A stretch of DNA of 64,000 nt from assembly GCA_040385875.1 (NCBI GenBank), contig JAZKGO010000004.1:96981-160980 (forward strand), in the 5' to 3' direction. The DNA is from JANMZR01 sp040385875. GTDB taxonomy: Bacteria; Bacteroidota; Bacteroidia; Cytophagales; Spirosomataceae. Below the pieces are notes generated by a model. It was not told the DNA's origin and ran no database searches. It saw nothing but the letters and a program-made list of their open reading frames with translations. The position numbers and the translations under genes are program-made. Shown piece by piece: positions 42,395-50,683 of this stretch (positions are counted from its first letter, which is position 1; every line of letters starts with the position of its first letter).

Positions 42395-44803
42395 ATGCCA
42401 AAATATAGTTTTTCAATGCTTTTGATAATTTTTAGCTATTTTGAGACCTTGTGCCAAACTGGCTCAATAAATATTTCTGGTGTGTTAAAAGAACAAATGA
42501 AAGGCTCTGTAATACCTTTTGCAACAGTTTTACTAAAAACAGAAAAGGACAAAACGTTGGTATTGGGAACTATCACAAACGAAAAAGGGCAATTTTTACT
42601 TTCAAAAGTTAAGTCTGGAAATTATATTTTGGAGCTTTCTACAGTAGGTTTTTTACCAAAATCGCAGCCACTATTTGTTGGGAATTTATCAGAATATTTG
42701 GATATTGGCAATATAACTTTAATTGAAAAAATTGAAGCATTAGAAGAAACAATTGTAACTGGGAAAAAAGATGAGATTGATAATAAATTAGATAAAAAAA
42801 CTTTTTCTGTTTCCGATAATTTCAGTCAATCGGGTGGCTCAGTTTTACAAGCCATGCAAAATTTACCGGGTGTAACCGTGCAAGATGGAAAATTGCAACT
42901 GCGTGGAAATGATAGGGTTTCTGTTTTAATTGATGGAAAACAAACAGCTTTGACTGGTTTTGGTAATCAACAGGGCTTAGATAATATTCCAGCATCGGCT
43001 ATTGAAAAAATTGAGATAATTACCAATCCCTCAGCTAAATACGATGCTAATGGCAATGCTGGTATTATCAATATTTTGTACAAAAAAAACAACGCTGAAG
43101 GTTTTAACGGAAAAATCGGGCTTGCCTCTGGCTTGGGAGCGCTTTGGGAAAGGAAGGAAAATTTACCAAATATTCGCCCACAATATCAAATGACTCCAAA
43201 GATAAATCCTTCATTATCATTGAATTATAAAAAGAATAATTCGAATATTTTTCTGCAAGGCGACTACCTCTATACCCAAACTTTGAATAAAAATGAATTT
43301 GTGGAGCGGATTTATAACGATGGTACCACAGTGAATCAACAAACAAAAAGAAATAGGAATACGCATTTTTTAACCACAAAAACCGGTGTTGATTGGAGTC
43401 TCAGTGAACAAAATTCATTTACAATTTCAGGTCTTTTTGGTATTGAAAGCATTATAGATAGAGGTGATGAGCCATTTTTCAATAAAACTTTAACGGAGAG
43501 GTTGCGACTTTGGCAGTTTTTGGAAGATGAATTAAAAACCACTGTGGTGGCTTCAACAGCATTTCGGCATAAATTTTCGCAGCCCGGTCATTTATTAAAT
43601 ATCGGGCTTAATTACACCTTTCATAGGGAGGACGAAAAGTATTTTTTCACGAACATTTTACCCACTTTTACAGGTTTTGATTCTTTCAAATTGTTATCTG
43701 ACGAGCATGTTGGCGACTTTAATTTTGATTATGTCAAACCGCTACGAAATGGGCGTTTTGAAACTGGTGTAAAGTTTCGAATAAGAACTATTCCAACAAA
43801 TATGCAATTTTTTCAAGGCTTGAACTCACCGTTGGATAAAGATGCAGGCGGCGAGGCAACTTATTCCGAAACCATTCCCGCAGTGTACAGTAATTATATT
43901 TTTGAAAGCAAAAAAATTGAAGTGGAATTGGGTTTGAGGCTTGAATATGTTGACCTAAATTATGCTGTAAATCCCAGCCATAATACCTATAAATCAGGTG
44001 GTTATAGCTATACTCAGCCTTTTCCAAACTTTCGTTTGGGATACAAATTGAATGAAAATAATAAGCTCTCTTTCTTTTATAATAGGCGTGTAGATAGGCC
44101 AAATGAGGTGGATATTCGCATTTTTCCAAAATATGATGATGCCGAAATCATAAAAGTTGGCAACCCAAATTTGAGTCCACAATTTACAAATTCGTGGGAA
44201 TTGGGCTATAAAACAAATCTGAAAAGTGGTTATTATTATGCAGCAATTTACCACAGGGAAGTGGATGGCACTATCACTAGAATTGCCAGCACGGTACCAG
44301 GCAGTAATTTGATTTATGCCATTTTTCAAAATGCTGGTCGTAGCTATAATACAGGCATAGAAATGTTGCTAACCAACGAGTTTTCAAAAAATTATAAATT
44401 TTCAATTAATTTGAATGCCTATCGCAACCAAATAAATGCATTTTCGGTTGAAAACAAATACCCAATTCCCAATCAATTTTCAGCTGAAAAAGACGAACTT
44501 ATTTCTGGAAATCTGAAGCTGAACAATACGCTGCATTTTGCTAAAGCAATTGATTTACAGCTTTCTGTGGTGTATTTGGCACAAGATATTATTCCACAGG
44601 GTAAAATCGATAGTCGCTTTTCGGTGGATTTTGGCTTAAAAAAATCGATTCAAAATGGCAAATCAGAGCTGTTTTTAAATGCCAACGATTTATTCAACAC
44701 TATGGTTACTAAAAAGGAAATTTTAGGCCAAAATTTCAAATATATTAGCACAGATTATCTTGAAACACAGGTGATCAGAATTGGTTATAGTTACAAATTT
44801 TAG
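42395..44803 (+). CDS. TonB-dependent-receptor-like outer-membrane beta-barrel protein
   Basis: An 802-residue protein. It has a signal peptide (to about LCQTGS), a carboxypeptidase-regulatory-like domain (about residues 24-100), and a plug-like region with SVLQAMQNLPGVTVQDGKL and the LIDGKQ motif. A long barrel follows, including FFYNRRVDRPNEVDIRIFPKYDD, ending in the C-terminal strand IRIGYSYKF. This is the outer-membrane beta-barrel family often listed as OMP_b-brl_3 beside TonB receptors. The ligand is unknown. It is divergent from the SGNH gene; the GH5 gene follows by 64 bases, so peptide or glycan uptake is possible. Confidence 0.88.
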   Translation: MPKYSFSMLLIIFSYFETLCQTGSINISGVLKEQMKGSVIPFATVLLKTEKDKTLVLGTITNEKGQFLLSKVKSGNYILELSTVGFLPKSQPLFVGNLSEYLDIGNITLIEKIEALEETIVTGKKDEIDNKLDKKTFSVSDNFSQSGGSVLQAMQNLPGVTVQDGKLQLRGNDRVSVLIDGKQTALTGFGNQQGLDNIPASAIEKIEIITNPSAKYDANGNAGIINILYKKNNAEGFNGKIGLASGLGALWERKENLPNIRPQYQMTPKINPSLSLNYKKNNSNIFLQGDYLYTQTLNKNEFVERIYNDGTTVNQQTKRNRNTHFLTTKTGVDWSLSEQNSFTISGLFGIESIIDRGDEPFFNKTLTERLRLWQFLEDELKTTVVASTAFRHKFSQPGHLLNIGLNYTFHREDEKYFFTNILPTFTGFDSFKLLSDEHVGDFNFDYVKPLRNGRFETGVKFRIRTIPTNMQFFQGLNSPLDKDAGGEATYSETIPAVYSNYIFESKKIEVELGLRLEYVDLNYAVNPSHNTYKSGGYSYTQPFPNFRLGYKLNENNKLSFFYNRRVDRPNEVDIRIFPKYDDAEIIKVGNPNLSPQFTNSWELGYKTNLKSGYYYAAIYHREVDGTITRIASTVPGSNLIYAIFQNAGRSYNTGIEMLLTNEFSKNYKFSINLNAYRNQINAFSVENKYPIPNQFSAEKDELISGNLKLNNTLHFAKAIDLQLSVVYLAQDIIPQGKIDSRFSVDFGLKKSIQNGKSELFLNANDLFNTMVTKKEILGQNFKYISTDYLETQVIRIGYSYKF

Positions 44804-44867
44804 GCAATTTTCAAATCAGGATAACCCATCTTATTATTTTCATTAATTTGTTAGAAAAACAGAAAAA

Positions 44868-46019
44868 ATGGATATATCAAATTCAATTAATCGACGAACA
44901 TTCATAAAGAATTCATCGATTTCAACAGCAGGTATATTATTAGCAACCAATGATTTAGCTGATTTTACAAAGCCAAAAAATAAACTACCGAAATGGAAAG
45001 GTTTTAACCTCTTGGATTTTTTTAATCCTGATCCAACAAAGGTTCGAATTACCCCTGAAGAATATTTCAAATGGATTCAGGATTGGGGGTTCGATTATAT
45101 TCGCATCCCCATGGCTTATCCCAGTTATATAAAATTTGATCGGACGAGAAATATTTTGGCAGATGAAACCCGAAATATTGATACGGAAATGACTGATAAA
45201 ATTGAAAATTTGGTGCATTTGGCTCATAAATATGGCCAACATGTTTCTTTGAATCTCCATCGTGCACCTGGCTATTGCATCAACGCAGGCTTTGTGGAGC
45301 CATATAATTTATGGAAGGACCAGCAAGCAGAGAATGATTTTTGCTTTCATTGGGATTTTTGGGCGAAAAAGTTTAAAGATACTTCTTCTAAAAAAATCAG
45401 TTTTGACCTACTCAACGAACCCAGTTGGCGAGACGATATGAATGACCAACATGGTAGTAAAACCGCTCTGCCCGGTGCTGTTTACCGAAAAGCTGTGCTG
45501 GCGGCCTATAAAACCATAAAAGCTGCCAATAAAAAGCACTTGATTATTGCGGATGGCAATAATGTGGGCAACAATGTTACCCCAGAAATCACCGATTTGG
45601 ACATTGCCCAAAGTTGCCGTGGTTACGTACCAGGAGCAATTTCTCACTATAAAGCAAGCTGGGCCAATAAAAATATTGACAACTTACCTTTGCCAAAATG
45701 GCCTGGACAGGTTGGCGATAAATATTTGAGCCGCAAAATGCTGGAAGATTTGTACAAACCGTGGCTCGATTTAGTAAAAAGCGGAGTTGGGGTACATTGT
45801 GGCGAATGCGGTTGCTATAACAAAACGCCCCATGATGTTTTTTTAGCATGGTTTAAAGACGTTACTGGTATTTTATCTGAAAATAATATCGGCTTTGCCC
45901 TTTGGGAATTCAGCGGCACGTTTGGGTTGTTAAATTCAGGAAGAACCGACGTTCAATATGAAGATTGGTACGGCCAGAAATTGGATAGAAAATTGCTGAC
46001 TATGTTGCAAAAAGCGTAA
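44868..46019 (+). CDS. glycoside hydrolase family 5 enzyme, exported
   Basis: A 383-residue GH5 (cellulase-type) enzyme. The N-terminus has a Tat-like start, INRRTFIKNSSISTAGILLA. The general acid is E184 in DLLNEPSW and the nucleophile is E313 in GVHCGECGCYN; HVSLNLHRAPGYC is the conserved barrel strand with H131. It should cleave a beta-linked glycan with retention, in the periplasm or outside the cell. It follows the TonB-type receptor by 64 bases, so uptake and degradation may be linked, though no SusD-like gene is present. Confidence 0.87.
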   Translation: MDISNSINRRTFIKNSSISTAGILLATNDLADFTKPKNKLPKWKGFNLLDFFNPDPTKVRITPEEYFKWIQDWGFDYIRIPMAYPSYIKFDRTRNILADETRNIDTEMTDKIENLVHLAHKYGQHVSLNLHRAPGYCINAGFVEPYNLWKDQQAENDFCFHWDFWAKKFKDTSSKKISFDLLNEPSWRDDMNDQHGSKTALPGAVYRKAVLAAYKTIKAANKKHLIIADGNNVGNNVTPEITDLDIAQSCRGYVPGAISHYKASWANKNIDNLPLPKWPGQVGDKYLSRKMLEDLYKPWLDLVKSGVGVHCGECGCYNKTPHDVFLAWFKDVTGILSENNIGFALWEFSGTFGLLNSGRTDVQYEDWYGQKLDRKLLTMLQKA

Positions 46020-46043
46020 TAATTTCATTTTTTTTAATCAATT

Positions 46044-46100
46044 TTTAACCCCAAATTAACCAGTTTTTAACGCTGCCCTTTTTATTGGCATATACCTTTG
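46044..46100 (+). promoter_or_regulatory. three TTAAC boxes at 11-bp spacing plus -7 box upstream of the porin-like gene
   Basis: TTTAAC, ATTAAC and TTTAAC start at 46044, 46055 and 46066, exactly 11 bp apart. The last one lies in the -33 position, 21 bases before an exact -7 box TACCTTTG (46093-46100). The geometry fits a winged-helix response regulator binding direct repeats and activating a promoter without a good -33 element. The same box, in the same orientation relative to its -7 box, recurs at 50567-50617. Confidence 0.6.
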
Positions 46101-46134
46101 ATTCATCAATTAAAACAATTTAAAATCAAAGATT

Positions 46135-46788
46135 ATGCAACGATTCCTAAGCTTCCTGTTTTCAGCAACCGTATTGGTATCAACAAGTTTTGCACAAGGT
46201 GTAGGATTTAACGCTGGGAAATACAACAACAATTCTGAAACCTCTGATAGCCCTTTTTCATTTAAAATAGGATATAACTTGGCCAACGTACTCGTATCGC
46301 CTGAGCCAATGGGTTTAGTCGATGCTAAAAACGGCTTGCATGCTGGTGTGGTTTTTAACAACATCAAATTAGCCAATAAAATCAGCATTCAACCTGAGCT
46401 TTTGTATTCGATGCAGGGCTTCAAAATTGGTGGCTTGGGCAACGTAGGTTTACATTATATTAGCTTACCCGTTTTGATAAAATTGGATATGGGTAGTAAT
46501 GCTTCCCTATTGTTTGGTCCGCAAGTTTCATATTTGGCTAATGCAAGAATCGGTATCGGAAACGATTTATTCTCAGTGTCTTACGATGGTCTTTTCCGTA
46601 AATGGGATGCCAGTGGAGTAGCAGGACTTGAGTATAAAGTGAATGATAAGATAAAGTTAGGGGGCCGTTATTTATTGGGCTTAAACGATATCAACAAAGA
46701 CTTCGATTTAGGACAAAACACCACTTTCAACGATTATTTCAGTTTGAAAAACAGTACCGCTCAATTCTACTTGACTTTTAATTTGTAG
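46135..46788 (+). CDS. porin-family outer-membrane beta-barrel protein
   Basis: A 217-residue protein with a signal peptide (to TSFAQG) and an eight-stranded barrel of the OmpA/OMP_b-brl_2 type: GYNLANVLVSPEP, LHAGVVFNNIKLANKISIQP, LHYISLPVLIKLDMG and GGRYLLGLNDINKDF, ending in FYLTFNL. Ligand unknown; such proteins often answer to envelope stress. It has its own promoter with a candidate operator array and a terminator downstream. Confidence 0.88.
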   Translation: MQRFLSFLFSATVLVSTSFAQGVGFNAGKYNNNSETSDSPFSFKIGYNLANVLVSPEPMGLVDAKNGLHAGVVFNNIKLANKISIQPELLYSMQGFKIGGLGNVGLHYISLPVLIKLDMGSNASLLFGPQVSYLANARIGIGNDLFSVSYDGLFRKWDASGVAGLEYKVNDKIKLGGRYLLGLNDINKDFDLGQNTTFNDYFSLKNSTAQFYLTFNL

Positions 46789-46826
46789 AGGTCTGCTTCC
46801 TCAAAAAGATTACCACCTAATCACTT

Positions 46827-46855
46827 AAGGCCCCATTTGTTGGGGTCTTTTTTTT
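46827..46855 (+). terminator. terminator after the porin-like gene
   Basis: A nine-bp stem with one G-T pair (46827-46835 and 46841-46849), a five-base loop and a run of T. Confidence 0.85.
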
Positions 46856-46931
46856 GTCCCAAAGCGATTTATTTCAATTTGCAGAATAAATTGATTTACT
46901 AATTATCATTTAATTTTATTATCTTTCAATT

Positions 46932-47813
46932 GTGAAAAAACTCGCCCTATTTTTATTATTTCCTTTTTATATGATTGCTCAAAATTATGATATCGAAGGG
47001 CATCGAGGTTGCCGTGGTCTGATGCCTGAAAATACAGTTGAGGCATTTTTGCACGCATTAAAACTTAATGTAACTACTTTAGAATTAGATGTTTGCATTT
47101 CAAAAGACCGAAAAGTAGTGGTTTCTCATGAACCCTTTATGAACAGCCTTTTTTGTAGCCATCCTGATGGAAGTCTCGTATTGAAAGCCGAAGAAAAATC
47201 TCTGAATTTATTTCAAATGAATTATGATGAAATCAGAAAATTTGATTCTGGGAGCAGAGGTAATGTTAAATTTCCTGAGCAAGAAAAAATTAAAACCTAT
47301 AAACCACTTTTGACTGAAGTTCTTGAGAAAATTGAAAGCTATTCTAAGCAAAATAAGCTAAAACCTATCAATTATAATATTGAAATTAAAAGTGAGCCAG
47401 ATGAATATGGCATTTCTCAGCCTGAGGCGGCAGAGTTTTCAGACTTAGTGCATGACATAATTAGTAAGCATATACCAGGGGATAGAATTGTACTCCAAAG
47501 TTTTGACTTTGAAGTTCTGAAGTATTGGCATAAAAAAATAGAAACAAATAAATACAAAAAAGTAAAACTGGCGGCACTAGTTGAGATGAAAGGGGTAAAG
47601 ACCACCTTTCAAGATTTAGGGTTTTTGCCTGATATTTTTAGCCCTTATTACAAATTATTGACAAAAGAAAAAGTAATTGAGTGCCATGAAAAAGGTGTAA
47701 AAGTAATTCCATGGACCGTCAATGAAGTTGCTGATATGATAAAAATCAAAGAAATGGGTACCGATGGACTCATTACCGATTATCCAGACAGAGCTTTGCA
47801 ATCGTTAAAATAA
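46932..47813 (+). CDS. exported glycerophosphodiester phosphodiesterase
   Basis: A 293-residue GDPD enzyme that splits glycerophosphodiesters into glycerol-3-phosphate and an alcohol. It starts with GTG at 46932 and carries a signal peptide (to YMIAQN). The catalytic and metal residues H24 (EGHRGCRG), E51/D53 (TLELDVCIS) and H66 (VVVSHEPF) are in family positions; later WTVNEVADMIK and GLITDYPDRA close the barrel. It is probably periplasmic and salvages phospholipid headgroups. Confidence 0.92.
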   Translation: MKKLALFLLFPFYMIAQNYDIEGHRGCRGLMPENTVEAFLHALKLNVTTLELDVCISKDRKVVVSHEPFMNSLFCSHPDGSLVLKAEEKSLNLFQMNYDEIRKFDSGSRGNVKFPEQEKIKTYKPLLTEVLEKIESYSKQNKLKPINYNIEIKSEPDEYGISQPEAAEFSDLVHDIISKHIPGDRIVLQSFDFEVLKYWHKKIETNKYKKVKLAALVEMKGVKTTFQDLGFLPDIFSPYYKLLTKEKVIECHEKGVKVIPWTVNEVADMIKIKEMGTDGLITDYPDRALQSLK

Positions 47814-47961
47814 GTTTTGGGTAAATTGTTTGACTTTATTTAAAATATTATTATAAATAATCAATGGGTTATAATTTTTAATTGTTTTTTGAACTGGAGT
47901 CTTATATAAATCATTGCAATTTGGTTGGCTTTTCGATAATTTTACAATATAATCTTACTAA

Positions 47962-49494
47962 ATGACTATTTTAAACGAAACTCTTATTTGGTTTATGAAG
48001 CGCCGTTTGCCTCGAATTCAGGCACAGCGTGACCGCCCAATGGAATTTCAGATGCAAGTATTTCACAATCTTATCGATTCAGCCAAAGGAACGGTTTGGG
48101 GTAAGATGTATGATTTTGCCAGCATTAGTTCAGTCGCTGACTTTCAGCAAAGGGTGCCAATATCTACCTATGAGGAGTTGTTTCCTTATATAGAAAGGGT
48201 AATGAAAGGGGAACAAAATGTATTGTGGAATTCGACTATCAAATGGTTTTCAAAGTCGTCAGGCACCACAAATTCTCGCAGCAAATTTATACCTGTTTCA
48301 AAAGAATCGCTTGAGGAATGCCACTTTATGGGGGGCAAAGATTTGATGACCTTATATATTGATAATAAGCCAAACACTAAAATTTTTGACGGGAAAGGCC
48401 TTTCAATTGGAGGTAGTTTAACAGCTAATCCGCTGAATGAAGACGGCCAGACGGGAGATGTTTCGGCTGTAATCATGAAAAATTTACCCATTTGGGCGCA
48501 ATTAATCAGAACTCCTGAATTAGAAATCGCCTTGCTGAGCCATTGGGAAGAAAAAATTGATAAAATGGCAGCCATAACCTCACAGGAAAACGTAACCAGC
48601 ATTTTAGGTGTACCTACCTGGACTATGGTACTGATTGAGAGGGTTTTAGAAATGACAGGGGCGAAAAGTATTCTTGAAATATGGCCCAATTTTGAAGTTT
48701 TTTTTCATGGAGCGGTAGCTTTTCAGCCTTATAGAGAATTGTTCAAAAACAAGATATTTGACTCTGATAAAGTAAACTATTTTGAAATCTATAATGCATC
48801 GGAAGGTTTTTTTGGTTTGCAAGATGACCTAGCAAAGCCAGATGAAATGATGCTTATGATGGATTATGGGGTTTTTTATGAGTTCATTCAAGTGAATGAT
48901 TTGGGTCAGGAATTCCCTAAAATTTGCACAGTGGATGAAGTAGAAATTGACCAAAATTATGCATTGATCATTTCTACCAATGCTGGCCTTTGGCGTTATA
49001 AAATTGGCGATACCGTGCGCATTACTTCCAAGTTTCCATTGAGAATCAAAATTAGCGGCCGTACCAAGCATTTTATCAATGCTTTCGGTGAAGAGCTAAT
49101 TGTTGAAAATGCCGAAAAAGCCATAACAATGGCCTGCGATCAGACAGGAGCCGTAATTTTAGATTATACTGCTGGTCCGGTATATATGGAGGGTGGCCAA
49201 AAGGGCTGCCACGAATGGGCCATCGAATTTATCAAGGAGCCTGTCAATAATCAGCTTTTTGCACAGATTTTGGATGAAAATTTAAGGCAATTGAACTCTG
49301 ATTATGATGCCAAAAGATACCAAAATATGGTGCTGGAAGGCCTCAAAATCCAAACACTACCCAAAGGGACTTTTTATGAATGGATGCGGCGGAGAGGTAA
49401 ATTAGGTGGACAGAACAAAGTGCCTCGTTTGAGTAATAATCGTGAATATTTAGAGGAAATATTTGAGCTAGTTAAAGAGCTGGAACTTTGTTAA
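47962..49494 (+). CDS. GH3 auxin-responsive-promoter-family acyl-amido synthetase
   Basis: A 510-residue protein of the plant GH3 / bacterial GH3-like family, ANL-type enzymes that adenylate a carboxylic acid and join it to an amine or amino acid. The ATP loop is FSKSSGTTNSRSKFIPVS, followed by YNASEGFFGLQ (Y-x-S-E motif), WRYKIGDTVRITSK and the C-terminal LGGQNKVPRL. Bacterial members are common in Bacteroidota, but their substrates are unknown. A possible promoter is TTG (47914), 20 bases, TAATTTTA (47937). A hairpin follows the stop. Confidence 0.9.
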   Translation: MTILNETLIWFMKRRLPRIQAQRDRPMEFQMQVFHNLIDSAKGTVWGKMYDFASISSVADFQQRVPISTYEELFPYIERVMKGEQNVLWNSTIKWFSKSSGTTNSRSKFIPVSKESLEECHFMGGKDLMTLYIDNKPNTKIFDGKGLSIGGSLTANPLNEDGQTGDVSAVIMKNLPIWAQLIRTPELEIALLSHWEEKIDKMAAITSQENVTSILGVPTWTMVLIERVLEMTGAKSILEIWPNFEVFFHGAVAFQPYRELFKNKIFDSDKVNYFEIYNASEGFFGLQDDLAKPDEMMLMMDYGVFYEFIQVNDLGQEFPKICTVDEVEIDQNYALIISTNAGLWRYKIGDTVRITSKFPLRIKISGRTKHFINAFGEELIVENAEKAITMACDQTGAVILDYTAGPVYMEGGQKGCHEWAIEFIKEPVNNQLFAQILDENLRQLNSDYDAKRYQNMVLEGLKIQTLPKGTFYEWMRRRGKLGGQNKVPRLSNNREYLEEIFELVKELELC

Positions 49495-49502
49495 AATTAA
49501 TA

Positions 49503-49538
49503 AAAAATGCCCCTAATGTAATTTAGAGGCATTTTTTG
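49503..49538 (+). terminator. terminator after the GH3-like gene
   Basis: An imperfect 13-bp stem with one mismatch, AAAAAATGCCCCT and AGAGGCATTTTTT, with an intervening 10-base loop and T-run. The convergent gene ends 20 bases further, so it may serve both. Confidence 0.7.
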
Positions 49539-49557
49539 TATATAAATATTTTAACAA

Positions 49558-50439
49558 CTAATCATTTAAAACTACCCGTTTTACAGTTCCGTCTTCACCT
49601 TGAACAACAGTCACAAATACGGTTCCTTTTACATTTCCTTTCAAATCAACCTGGCCAAAGTATTCACCACTGAAATCGGCGATTTTCTCTTTGCCAATTT
49701 CTTTCCCATTGATGTCTGTCACAGTAATGGTCACATTTCCTTTTTCAGGCACCATAAATTTCACATTCAGTTTATTATTGCTAGGCTTGTTGGGATAAGC
49801 AGTCAGATTTTTTACAGATTTAGAATTATTGGCCGACTCGAACTTAAAATAATCGGCATCCGCAAATTTTCTAAAATGTGGCTCCATGTCTTCACCAAAT
49901 TTCCTCATTTTTGGACCTAATTCATCGAACTTAAATTGTAAGGTTTTACCCAAATCTCCTATTTTATTTTCAAAATCTTTCATATCAAAATCTTTCCCAT
50001 TGAAATTGAAGTCATGGTCATCAATGTCAATATCAAAATCTAAATCCAAATCTAGGTCTTCATCCCCATTGATGATTGTTTTTCCATCCTTTTTGATGGT
50101 GATTCTTTTTTTGTCATGATTGCCATTTTTGTCCTTATGAATATTAAAATGATCATCACGGTCTCTATCCACTTTTATTCTCATTTTCATATTTTTGCCA
50201 GATCCAGCTGTTAATGAATCCGTTACACGATCAATCAAGGCTTGTTTTTCTGTTGGCGACATCCCTTCAGCATTATAAGTTTGATCAAAAATTTCCTTTT
50301 TGCCATTCTCTTCCTTGGTAACTTGTATTCTTATTTTTCCATTTTCCATGGATACGTCCTGGTTAATGGAGGTTTGAGCAAAGCCAACTACTGATGCTAA
50401 GATGAATGTAATGCTAAGTGCTTTTTTTAGAGTTTGCAT
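49558..50439 (-). CDS. exported Asp-rich protein with type IX secretion sorting domain
   Basis: A 293-residue protein with a signal peptide (to VGFAQTS). The middle holds a striking acidic stretch DEDLDLDLDFDIDIDDHDF followed by a phenylalanine/aspartate run, likely metal binding. The last 85 or so residues look like a T9SS type A sorting domain: NLTAYPNKPSNNKLNVKF, VTITVTDINGKEIGKEKI and GTVFVTVVQGEDGTVKRVV. It would be exported across the outer membrane and possibly attached to the surface. It is divergent from the histidine kinase gene and shares its operator region, so a regulatory link is likely. Confidence 0.8.
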   Translation of the reverse strand: MQTLKKALSITFILASVVGFAQTSINQDVSMENGKIRIQVTKEENGKKEIFDQTYNAEGMSPTEKQALIDRVTDSLTAGSGKNMKMRIKVDRDRDDHFNIHKDKNGNHDKKRITIKKDGKTIINGDEDLDLDLDFDIDIDDHDFNFNGKDFDMKDFENKIGDLGKTLQFKFDELGPKMRKFGEDMEPHFRKFADADYFKFESANNSKSVKNLTAYPNKPSNNKLNVKFMVPEKGNVTITVTDINGKEIGKEKIADFSGEYFGQVDLKGNVKGTVFVTVVQGEDGTVKRVVLND

Positions 50440-50470
50440 GTGTTTAATATTTAGATTGCTAAAATTCTAT

Positions 50471-50506
50471 AAAATGGATGAGCATTTTTAATCGCCCATC
50501 CATTTT
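50471..50506 (-). promoter_or_regulatory. leader hairpin of the Asp-rich protein mRNA
   Basis: A perfect 10-bp inverted repeat (50471-50480 and 50497-50506) with a 16-base loop that can extend the stem by four more pairs including a wobble. It lies in the predicted 5' leader of the reverse-strand gene, 32 bases before its ATG, with no T-run, so a stabilising or regulatory hairpin is more likely than a terminator. Confidence 0.45.
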
Positions 50507-50536
50507 GTGTACTATCCCTTTACTAAAAGTACGATA

Positions 50537-50617
50537 CAAACATAGTTGAAACAAAAATCTTGAAAAGTTAAAGCCTGTTAAAAGATGTTAAAATGCCTGT
50601 GTTAAAAGATGTTAAAA
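50537..50617 (-). promoter_or_regulatory. GTTAAA operator array and promoter between the Asp-rich gene and the kinase gene
   Basis: GTTAAA occurs at 50567, 50577, 50587, 50601 and 50611: steps of 10, 10, 14 and 10 bp. The 17-base unit GTTAAAAGATGTTAAAA (50577-50593) is repeated exactly at 50601-50617. On the reverse strand the boxes read TTTAAC, and the nearest one ends 22 bases before an exact -7 box TATGTTTG (50544-50537) for the Asp-rich gene. This is a likely binding site for the neighbouring OmpR-type regulator. Confidence 0.65.
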
Positions 50618-50642
50618 CGAGTTTTGTATTCACTATTAAAAT

Positions 50643-50650
50643 TAATTTTG
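50643..50650 (+). promoter_or_regulatory. -7 box for the histidine kinase gene
   Basis: TAATTTTG is an exact TAnnTTTG match, 34 bases before the ATG of the kinase. A TTTTG at 50622-50626 gives a spacer of 16 bases, shorter than usual. The GTTAAA array sits directly upstream and could control this promoter too. Confidence 0.5.
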
Positions 50651-50683
50651 AGAAATGTAAATGAATTTTTGTGAATTAGGAGT

